NCBI GenBank assembly: GCA_035291705.1
Contig: DATDRM010000305.1
Location: 1-12,216 of the forward strand
From: DATDRM01 sp035291705
GTDB taxonomy: Bacteria; Chloroflexota; Anaerolineae; Anaerolineales; UBA4823
DNA length: 12,216 bases
Reading direction: 5' to 3'
In this document: in pieces, positions 1-6,257 of the stretch
Layout: every line of letters starts with the position of its first letter
Numbering within the stretch: the stretch's first letter is position 1
The notes under the pieces: generated by a model
What the model was told of the DNA's origin: nothing
The model's database searches: none
What the model saw: the letters and a program-made list of their open reading frames with translations, nothing else
Position numbers and translations under genes: made by a program

Positions 1-776
1 ACCATCTTAAAAGCCCCGGCCAGCTTATAGGCAAGGCGGTAACCCAGGCTGAGACGGTCCAGGTCGGGATCCTGGGTGAAGAACCACTCCTCTAATAGGT
101 GGGTGCCTGGTGACCAGGCCTCGATCTCGCGGGGGTCATCAATGCCCCATCCAATGCTCGCTCCTGTCTGCTTTAGCGCAGGGTGTCGGGTCGCCGAACG
201 GGCCGTCATGCGGCTGAAAACATCGGCGACGAGCCGGCAGCCCAGGAAAGCCTCCTGCAGGCGGAGCAGTAAGCGCCTGACATCCGCCTCACCCAGGTAC
301 ATCAATAACCCCTCCGCAACTACCAGTACCGGCCGGCCGGCTGCTATGACCAACTTCACCCATTCCAGGTCAGTTACCGATGATGCGATCATGTGGTAGC
401 GTTGTTCACTCGCCGGGTAAAATCGCTGGCGGAGCTCGATTACAGGCGGCATGTCCAGGTCATACCATTCGACCTTGCCATCATCCACCCGCCAAAAACG
501 GCCGTCCAATCCGCAGCCCAGGTGCAGTACACTCCCACTGGGGTGCCCAGCCAGGAAGTCGCGCGTAACGGCATCCAGCTTCTTCGCCCGTTGGCAAACC
601 AGTATGACCGTCTTGTAGGGCACACGCAGCCGGGTGAAATCGTAATCCACCTGGCTGAGGATGTCTTGGGCTTTAGGATCGAAAAACAGAGGGTTACCCG
701 GCTGCGCCTTCGTGTAGAGCGGGATAAGCAGTGTTTCCTGCTCAGGAGTCAGTGTGATTTTCGTTTTTTCGTTCAT
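1..776 (-). CDS. LCM/TcmP-type class I SAM-dependent O-methyltransferase (C-terminus cut by window edge)
   Basis: 258 complete codons are visible, read from an ATG at 776 and running off the left edge, so only the last part of the protein is missing (the family is usually about 270-300 residues). The SAM-binding loop VLHLGCGLDGRFWRV lies at residues 83-97, followed by the acidic YDLDMP strand at 105-110. The family hallmark VAEGLLMYL is at 153-161. These are the signatures of the leucine carboxyl methyltransferase superfamily, whose bacterial members (TcmP type) methylate polyketide or other small-molecule hydroxyl or carboxyl groups using S-adenosylmethionine. The protein should be cytosolic; no signal peptide or membrane segment is seen. 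The start has an AGGA ribosome site just upstream and lies 13 bases after the lipoprotein stop, so the two are probably co-transcribed. Family assignment is firm; the substrate is unknown. Confidence 0.85.
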   Translation of the reverse strand, partial: MNEKTKITLTPEQETLLIPLYTKAQPGNPLFFDPKAQDILSQVDYDFTRLRVPYKTVILVCQRAKKLDAVTRDFLAGHPSGSVLHLGCGLDGRFWRVDDGKVEWYDLDMPPVIELRQRFYPASEQRYHMIASSVTDLEWVKLVIAAGRPVLVVAEGLLMYLGEADVRRLLLRLQEAFLGCRLVADVFSRMTARSATRHPALKQTGASIGWGIDDPREIEAWSPGTHLLEEWFFTQDPDLDRLSLGYRLAYKLAGAFKM

Positions 777-789
777 TTTTTTCCTATTT

Positions 790-1617
790 TCACTCGTTCA
801 ACTCGAAGGAGATAACGACCTTGTCAGCCAAAGCCTGGATTTCATCCGGGATCGAAAATTGATCCAAGCAGCTTCCGATATAACCCAAAATCAGTGAGAA
901 TTCGAGATCGCCGCGCCGGATCCCACCCTCCTGTTGATAGAAAACATTCATATCATGGTCCTGGCAGACCAGCACATTCCGCTTTAGCTCTTCCCCGATG
1001 AAGAGGACAGCATCCCTGGGAACAAACTCACCTTCTCCCACCCCAGTGGGCCAGATCAGCTGGTCTTCTCCAACCCTCTTGAAACCGATCAGCATTTCGA
1101 TTGCCTTAGCTTCTCGCATATTGGTTTCGAGCCTGATCAGGTGACCACTCATGGTGTTGTCAGCTTCTTGAACTTCTTCCAGCGCCCACTCTGGCGGGTA
1201 GCGGAAGGAGAATCCATACAGGTCATTGGCGTATTCGCCCCATCCTGCGTAATCAAGGGCCTGTGGCGGGGTCGGCTCAGTGGTGGAATAGGGGGTGAGA
1301 GCGACGGTTGGCGTGCTCCCTGCCGGGCTGCACTCGCCCAGGTAAAATGCCCATTCATCGCACTCACTGCCATCGGGGAAGATACACACACCCATTTGGC
1401 CGCCGTCTTCTGCCGTGCGAATTTCGAGCGTATAGCCTTTTTCCTGGCAGTAGACAGAGGCCGGGTTGGGCAGCCCCCCACCCTCACCGGGCGGGAGTTG
1501 ACTTTGTTGATCGCCTCCCGAAGCGGCAGGTTCGGCACCCTGGCAGGCTGACAGGCACAGCCCCACCAGCAACAAGACAATCACCGATCGCCAGAGAAAC
1601 CTTGGGTTGGATTTCAT
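790..1617 (-). CDS. DUF333 lipoprotein with PsbP-like C-terminal domain
   Basis: A predicted secreted lipoprotein of 275 residues. The N-terminus has basic residues, a hydrophobic core (11-22) and the lipobox LSAC with the lipidated Cys at 25. A DUF333 domain follows at about 50-97, beginning NPASVYC and containing PDGSECDEWAFY, with four cysteines (57, 78, 86, 96) that could form two disulfides outside the membrane. A Thr/Pro-rich linker (about 97-120) leads to a domain opening with YANDLYGFSFRYPPEW, typical of PsbP/DUF1795-like folds. The start at 1617 was chosen because AAAAGGA stands just upstream and it puts the signal peptide at the N-terminus. A longer frame from 1698 overlaps the upstream stop as ATGA but has no ribosome site and would bury the signal peptide. 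It lies 77 bases after the phosphotransferase gene with no clear promoter between. The function of the domain pair is not known to me. Confidence 0.85.
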   Translation of the reverse strand: MKSNPRFLWRSVIVLLLVGLCLSACQGAEPAASGGDQQSQLPPGEGGGLPNPASVYCQEKGYTLEIRTAEDGGQMGVCIFPDGSECDEWAFYLGECSPAGSTPTVALTPYSTTEPTPPQALDYAGWGEYANDLYGFSFRYPPEWALEEVQEADNTMSGHLIRLETNMREAKAIEMLIGFKRVGEDQLIWPTGVGEGEFVPRDAVLFIGEELKRNVLVCQDHDMNVFYQQEGGIRRGDLEFSLILGYIGSCLDQFSIPDEIQALADKVVISFELNE

Positions 1618-1694
1618 TTGATCCTTTTCCTTTTTGATTGAATCCACAGAGATGGACAAATGCTCACCGATTCTGGAATTGGGTCTACCCAGGT

Positions 1695-4301
1695 TCATTG
1701 AAGGGTAATCTTACCTTTCGTACCATCTACGGTGACCAGCTGCCCGTTTTGAATGCGCCGGGTGGCCACACCGGTTCCCAGCACTGCCGGGATGCCATAC
1801 TCTCGCGCTACGATCGAACCATGGCTGAGCGGCCCGCCCACATCTGTCACGATCGCTGACGCCATCGCAAAGAGCGGCGTCCAGGCAGGGGTGGTGATAG
1901 ATGCAACCAGCACATCTCCGGGTCGCATTTGGCCGAAATCTCCCGTGCCATGCATCACCCGCGCAGTGGCTGTAACCGAGCCAGGGCTACAGGCAACGCC
2001 TTTGATCACCTCTCCAGCGCCAGCCCGGCCGCGCCTGGATTTGAGTCCCCTCAGGTCGCGACCAAAGAGCTTCAGCTGGGGCAGCGCTGTAGGTGGGGAG
2101 ACCTTCATTGCCGCGCGATTGGCTGCCTTTCGCGCTGGTATAGTGGCTGCCAGAGAATCGACTGCCTGGCCGGCATCTATCCCGGCCGCGGCATGTTCCA
2201 CCTCTTCCTGGGTCAGCCAGAAAATATCCTCAGGATCGCTTATCACGCCACCTCGGGAGAGGCGCTGGCCTAACTCGCCCAGCATCTGACGCAGCAAGGG
2301 ATATGCCAGGCCAATCTCGGCCAGTGCTTCTTCCCGCAGCGGAGCATATCGCTGGGCAGGGGCCAGGACTTTATTGAACAACCTCAGGCGCAGGCCCTTG
2401 AGGCGCAGCGACATCGCCTGGACTGCCTGGTCGCGTCGTTCGCGAAATGCTTGCTGGCGGGTATACGGATTGGTCCCCTGGCCGCTCAGGAATAATTTGA
2501 ACGTCTCCAACACCGGAGCGGGGTCATCCGCTGGCACTGGATTAGCAAAATCCAGGTTATAGATGGTGAATCCGTATTGGCGCAAGTGATCCTGGAAGCG
2601 ATCCTGCCAGGCTTTCCATTCATTTGCGATTCCCTCAGGCGGCAACTGGTCATTTTTCAGGCGGTCAACCAGTTGTGAGGTGGGTGTCTTCTGTAAGTAA
2701 GTGCCCAAAGCGGGGATTGTACGCGTCCATTGGGCCAGGTCGAACAAGGATTTTTCTGATCGAATGGGGATGCTCTCGAATCCCATCAGGTAAGCGGGGG
2801 CAGGAAGATCGCCACGCCGCTTGATAAGCAGTTTATAGGCGATGGTAAACAATGCTTCGCTGATCCAGGCCGCGGGGATCACGCCTGAGATCAGGGCGCC
2901 ATACGCATCCAGAGCTGCTTCAAAAAGCTCGCTTACCCCGTTCAGGAGATCGGCAGATTTATACTCACGCCAGGGCCTTGCTTGCCAGTCTTCCGTGATT
3001 TGGATATAGCGCGGTCTCCCCATGTCCGTCCAGCGCTCCACCGCGCCGGTGAACATCTTCTTCATGATCTTGCCCGAGTCGAATAGAATACGCGCCAGGT
3101 TCCGGGCTGAAAGTGAGCCATTGTAGTAGGCATAGCCGTTGATGGTAATGATGACCTCTTCCGGCATGATGCCGCGCATGCCAAGCGATTCGTCCAACAA
3201 GCGCTGCAGGGTTGCGTTGATGGCCGAGCGCCCCAGCGTGGCAAACAGCGGTGACAATGGGTCTGCCATCAACTCAACGATGTTGTTGCGCATGGCAACG
3301 TAACAACCTTTGGGCAATTTCCACTCCCTTGGCTCAGGCGGTTCCGCTTCAGGCAAGGCCGTGATCGGACGGGCCTGGAGGATTGCAAATTTGTTTACCG
3401 CCCGCGCCCATTCGATATCCATAGGATAGCCGTACAGGTTCTCAATCTGCATTCCCAGCTGCAAAAGCTCGCCGGTTTCTCGATCGGAGAGCACCGATGC
3501 GCACCGCTTTTTCTCCGGTACAGGCTGTTCTTCCGTACCGCCCCCAAGAAGCACGGTCATCACCTGCCTGTCAGCCGTCTCGCGACTGAGTACGCGGTTC
3601 ATTTCCTTATCCACGACAAGCATGTCGGGAGTCACCAGTCCACCCACCACCGCCTCGCCCAAGCCCCAGGCGGCGTTGATTAAGGCCTGGTCGCGCCTCC
3701 CATTCAGCGGATTGGCTGTAAACAGAATACCAGCGGCATCAGCCTCCACCAGCAGCTGCACCACCACCGCCAGGCTGACTGCCTTATGATCGATATTGTT
3801 CTGCTGCCTGTAGCTTATCGCTCGAGGCGTCCACAGGGAGGCCCAGCAGCGCCTGACCGCCTCGACGACTTCGGAAGCCCCGGCAATGTTCAGGAAAGTC
3901 TCTTGCTGCCCGGCGAAGGACAGGTCGGGTAGGTCTTCAGCAGTAGCCGACGAGCGTACAGCTACCGCGGGCCGATCCCCCGGCAAATGCCCGTAAGCCT
4001 GGGCAACCTCTCCAGCGACATCGGCTGGGATGGTCGCCCGGGTGAACAAGCCCTGGATCGTTCGTGAGGCAGCCTCAAACGTAACAGGCTGGTTCAGGTC
4101 CACGGTCTTCAGAGCAGCTTCAATACCGGGATCTAAGTTGTTCTCGGCTACGAACCGCTTATAGGCAGCCGTGGTTACATGGAATCCATCTGGCACCGGT
4201 AGCTCGTTTATAGCCAGCCGGGCAAGGGAAGCCCCCTTGCCGCCAACGGTTTCGAGATTAGCACGCGAATCAACCAGAGTCAGGACATATACAGATTCCA
4301 T
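1695..4301 (-). CDS. Rifampin-phosphotransferase-like PEP-synthase-family enzyme, left copy
   Basis: An 868-residue cytosolic enzyme with three parts. Residues 1-320 form the PEP/pyruvate-binding-type ATP-grasp domain: GGKG with Lys22, AVRSSATAEDLP with Arg116, AAGILFTANP (189-198), DIEW with Glu297 and FAILQARP with Gln309/Arg311. Residues about 330-755 are a large, mostly helical central domain. Residues about 766-868 are the swivelling phospho-carrier domain with GGPLSHGSIVAREYG, the phosphorylated residue being His827. The protein ends 41 residues after that His, so it lacks the TIM barrel with catalytic Cys of true PEP synthase or PPDK. The order and length match rifampin phosphotransferase, which uses ATP and water to phosphorylate a small molecule, giving AMP and Pi. 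The central domain lacks the GHRGPGE(F/I)D type of motif I recall from classic family members and has GFTIYNLDFANP instead, so the substrate may differ. AAAGGA precedes the ATG. A second copy lies at 6258-8879. Fold is confident, substrate unknown. Confidence 0.88.
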   Translation of the reverse strand: MESVYVLTLVDSRANLETVGGKGASLARLAINELPVPDGFHVTTAAYKRFVAENNLDPGIEAALKTVDLNQPVTFEAASRTIQGLFTRATIPADVAGEVAQAYGHLPGDRPAVAVRSSATAEDLPDLSFAGQQETFLNIAGASEVVEAVRRCWASLWTPRAISYRQQNNIDHKAVSLAVVVQLLVEADAAGILFTANPLNGRRDQALINAAWGLGEAVVGGLVTPDMLVVDKEMNRVLSRETADRQVMTVLLGGGTEEQPVPEKKRCASVLSDRETGELLQLGMQIENLYGYPMDIEWARAVNKFAILQARPITALPEAEPPEPREWKLPKGCYVAMRNNIVELMADPLSPLFATLGRSAINATLQRLLDESLGMRGIMPEEVIITINGYAYYNGSLSARNLARILFDSGKIMKKMFTGAVERWTDMGRPRYIQITEDWQARPWREYKSADLLNGVSELFEAALDAYGALISGVIPAAWISEALFTIAYKLLIKRRGDLPAPAYLMGFESIPIRSEKSLFDLAQWTRTIPALGTYLQKTPTSQLVDRLKNDQLPPEGIANEWKAWQDRFQDHLRQYGFTIYNLDFANPVPADDPAPVLETFKLFLSGQGTNPYTRQQAFRERRDQAVQAMSLRLKGLRLRLFNKVLAPAQRYAPLREEALAEIGLAYPLLRQMLGELGQRLSRGGVISDPEDIFWLTQEEVEHAAAGIDAGQAVDSLAATIPARKAANRAAMKVSPPTALPQLKLFGRDLRGLKSRRGRAGAGEVIKGVACSPGSVTATARVMHGTGDFGQMRPGDVLVASITTPAWTPLFAMASAIVTDVGGPLSHGSIVAREYGIPAVLGTGVATRRIQNGQLVTVDGTKGKITLQ

Positions 4302-4328
4302 GGTTTCTATCCTTTGGCATTATTCCCT

Positions 4329-4445
4329 TCAAGTCTCCTCAAGATTAACAACAGAAATTAAAGTCAGGTTCAAACATTGCTGATCGAGCATCCCCTGGAT
4401 CCTGATCTCATAACGTGCACCTTTCAAGGTTGGCTCTGCTTTAAT
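4329..4445 (-). pseudogene. Remnant of the 90-aa small protein with an internal in-frame deletion
   Basis: Between the 83-aa membrane protein and the left phosphotransferase lies a 38-codon stretch that reads IKAEPTLKGARYEIRIQGML, then DQQCLNLTLISVVNLEET and a stop. It matches the two ends of the intact 90-aa protein at 8898-9170 (IKPEPTSEGAHYEV..., LNLTLISVVNIEENEGD). About 43 codons between DQQ and LNLTL are missing, and the reading frame is kept across the junction. No start codon precedes it in frame: a TAA at 4461-4463 closes the frame a few codons upstream. It is therefore probably untranslated, unless translation slips or restarts from the overlapping 83-aa gene, whose stop lies at 4441-4443. 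DNA downstream of it up to the enzyme start is also similar in both copies. This is direct evidence that the two cassettes are duplicates. Confidence 0.75.
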
Positions 4446-4692
4446 CGATTTGCTGACTCTTTAATCTTCTAAACATATCAATAACCGCCAGAATCACCCC
4501 AACCCCCATTAAACCATAGCCAATTAACCGGTCATCGCCAAAAAGGATCCCTGCCAGGACGAATCCAAAAGCAAGGCCAGCGAGTGAGGTGAGTCTGTTT
4601 TCTTTTCGATTCTTACTTACGAAAAAAACAACCAGGGCGACAACGGCTAAAACTACGATAGATATGGCAATCCAGATTTGCGAGGTATTCAT
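4441..4692 (-). CDS. Small three-helix membrane protein
   Basis: An 83-residue hydrophobic protein with three likely membrane segments at about 7-25, 34-51 and 56-72. A short basic loop (KNRKEN, 27-32) and a basic tail (FRRLK, 74-78) suggest the N-terminus lies outside and the C-terminus inside. I recognise the GFVLAGILFGDDRLIGYGLMG type of sequence as a recurring small hypothetical membrane family but know no function. AAAGGAG stands five to six bases before the ATG, a strong ribosome site. It opens the left cassette, sits 40 bases downstream of a candidate extended -10, and is followed by the small-protein remnant and the phosphotransferase. Its first six residues (MNTSQI) and the DNA upstream are shared with the 90-aa protein of the right cassette, although the rest is unrelated. 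Confidence 0.75.
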   Translation of the reverse strand: MNTSQIWIAISIVVLAVVALVVFFVSKNRKENRLTSLAGLAFGFVLAGILFGDDRLIGYGLMGVGVILAVIDMFRRLKSQQID

Positions 4693-4768
4693 GTCAACTC
4701 CTTTCGTTTACTCCATTCCTTTCCTGATAACAGTGTAGCAAGGACGTGGGCGAATTGTTTTCCCGTTA
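4674..4768 (-). repeat. Duplicated promoter/leader block, left copy (partner at 9152-9243)
   Basis: About 90 bases covering the first codons of the 83-aa gene, its ribosome site and upstream DNA are clearly similar to 9152-9243 in front of the 90-aa gene. Shared words include aggtattca, ttcgttta, ccattcctt, gtgtagcaaggac and atttgtt/attgttt. Similarity fades beyond 4770, where the right copy meets the terminator of the regulator gene. The block thus marks the upstream edge of the duplication. Seen directly by eye alignment. Confidence 0.7.
4732..4740 (-). promoter_or_regulatory. Candidate extended -10 promoter of left cassette
   Basis: On the minus strand this reads TGCTACACT, a TGn-TAnnnT extended -10, with a poor -35 (AAACAA) at 17 bases. 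It lies 40 bases before the 83-aa start codon. The same nine bases stand at exactly the same distance from the start in the right cassette (9210-9218), inside a conserved block. The 286-base gap between the exporter gene and this cassette (4693-4978) holds no other gene that I can see. The promoter call is inference from conservation and position. Confidence 0.4.
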
Positions 4769-4841
4769 AGATGATGCCTGGGAAGGTCATGAATTCTCGT
4801 GACAGTTCTCGCCCTGGATACTTCAGCATAAAACATCTTAC

Positions 4842-4867
4842 GGTATATACCACCTGAGTGCATCAGG
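4842..4867. promoter_or_regulatory. Adjacent small palindromes upstream of left cassette, possible operator
   Basis: GGTATATACC (4842-4851) is a perfect 10-base palindrome. It is followed one base later by CCTGA-gtgca-TCAGG (4853-4867), an inverted repeat with five-base arms. They lie between the exporter stop and the left cassette promoter and are absent from the right cassette. They may be an operator or a weak terminator for the exporter gene, or chance. No poly-U run follows, so a terminator is unlikely. Confidence 0.2.
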
Positions 4868-4978
4868 CATCCGGGTAATTCAGTATATAACCAGGGGGAT
4901 TATTTTTCTAAACCAGGGCTGTGTGTTTTCCCCAAGACCCGTTCAAACCAGCACGCAATGGCGTTAGCCCTGCGATGG

Positions 4979-6190
4979 TTACTCGTTTGTCACAGGAGTA
5001 ACCTTGATCCTGTTTTTCGGCATCCATACCAGGCTCAACAGGAAAACAATAAACAGGATCACAGCCCCGCTGATATAAGGGAAACTCAAATTGAGGTCGA
5101 AGACCACCCCGGCCCAAATCGGCCCGATCACCCGCCCCAGGCTCACAAAAGAGTTGCTCAGACCCATGGCAGCCCCCTGGCCAACTGTGGCGCGCTGCGA
5201 CGTTAACGAGTGCACCGCCGGGCGGAAGAAGGCCGTAATCAGAATGAACAAACCCGTGGTGAGCAGTACGGTCGCGTAGCTTTTCGCCAGCAGCAGGAGC
5301 AGGAACGTCACTGCACCGGCTAACAGGGCGCCCTTGATCACCGTCACCTCTCCCCACCGCCTGGTGAACATGCCGGTCAACACACCCCGCCCGATTACCG
5401 CCACAAAGCCGACCACGGTCAGCACCGCCCCCACTTGCTGTGGGCCATAGCCGAGCGCCTCCAGCGCATACAGCCCGAAGATGGACTCGAAGTTGCTCGT
5501 TCCGATCGTGCCCAGGCAGGCCAGGAGCAGCAGGCCGCCGATCGGGCTGAAGAGCGCCCGCCACAGCTCGCTGAAGTCCACCAGGCTGATCCTTCTCCCT
5601 TCCGGTCTTCTGGCCCCCGGCGGGAGCGTCTCGGGGAGCAGCAGGACGATCAATAGCAATGAGACCACCGCCATCCCAGCCGCGAAGAAGAACGGCGTCG
5701 AAAGAGACCCACCTGCCAACCAGCCCCCCAGCCCCGGCCCGAGGATGATTCCCAGCCCGGCTGCGCCGCCTAACGCGCCCATACCCCCACCGCGCGCCTT
5801 CTCCGACGTGCTGTCACCGATATAAGCCATTGCCGTAGACAGCGTCGCTGATGATAGCACCCCCGATAAGGCCCGCGAGGCGAACAGCATCCACAGTTGC
5901 GTCGAAAGCCCGAAAAGCACCATCGACAGGCCGTAACCCAGCATACCGATCATCAGGATCGGCTTGCGGCCGGTTCGGTCGGAAACGCTGCCCCACAGCG
6001 GGCCGAAGAGTAACTCGGTGAGCGCGCCGGTGGCTACGAGCAAGCCCAGCGCGCTGCCGCCCGCGCCTAACCGCTCAACGAAGAATGGGAAGACAGGAAT
6101 GACCATCCCGAACCCTAACATGACGACGACCAGGGTGAAGGACAGGATGGCCAGGTTCTTCCCGCTTGTAGTTCGAACTTGTGCGTGCAT
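4979..6190 (-). CDS. MFS drug/small-molecule exporter, DHA1 (TetA-like) family
   Basis: A roughly 404-residue inner-membrane transporter with about 12 hydrophobic segments. It contains the MFS loop 2-3 motif A, GSVSDRTGRKP (about residues 67-77), and the antiporter motif C GLGIILGPGLGGWLAG in helix 5 (about 145-160). Motif C marks proton-driven exporters of the 12-helix DHA1 group that includes TetA and multidrug pumps. The start at 6190 (MHAQVRTTSGKN) was chosen because GAGGA stands just before it and it leaves a normal short cytosolic tail before helix 1. The frame stays open to a GTG at 6247, and an ATG at 6199 is also possible; neither has a good ribosome site. It follows the right phosphotransferase by 10-67 bases and is probably co-transcribed. 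That pairing suggests it exports the same compound, or its modified form. The substrate is unknown. Confidence 0.87.
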   Translation of the reverse strand: MHAQVRTTSGKNLAILSFTLVVVMLGFGMVIPVFPFFVERLGAGGSALGLLVATGALTELLFGPLWGSVSDRTGRKPILMIGMLGYGLSMVLFGLSTQLWMLFASRALSGVLSSATLSTAMAYIGDSTSEKARGGGMGALGGAAGLGIILGPGLGGWLAGGSLSTPFFFAAGMAVVSLLLIVLLLPETLPPGARRPEGRRISLVDFSELWRALFSPIGGLLLLACLGTIGTSNFESIFGLYALEALGYGPQQVGAVLTVVGFVAVIGRGVLTGMFTRRWGEVTVIKGALLAGAVTFLLLLLAKSYATVLLTTGLFILITAFFRPAVHSLTSQRATVGQGAAMGLSNSFVSLGRVIGPIWAGVVFDLNLSFPYISGAVILFIVFLLSLVWMPKNRIKVTPVTNE

Positions 6191-6257
6191 ATTCCTCATA
6201 TCTGCCAGGCGCTTAGCGGTTAGGCCTTGCCAACCAATGCCATCCACTCAGCATGCT

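Noticed and set aside
1618..1698. Upstream start for the lipoprotein at 1698, overlapping the phosphotransferase stop as ATGA
   Set aside because: It has no ribosome site and would place 27 polar residues ahead of the signal peptide; the ATG at 1617 has AAAAGGA and a normal lipoprotein signal.
4900..4978. Possible terminator after the exporter gene formed by CAGGGCT and AGCCCTG
   Set aside because: The arms are only seven bases with a loop of over 40, and no clean U run follows.
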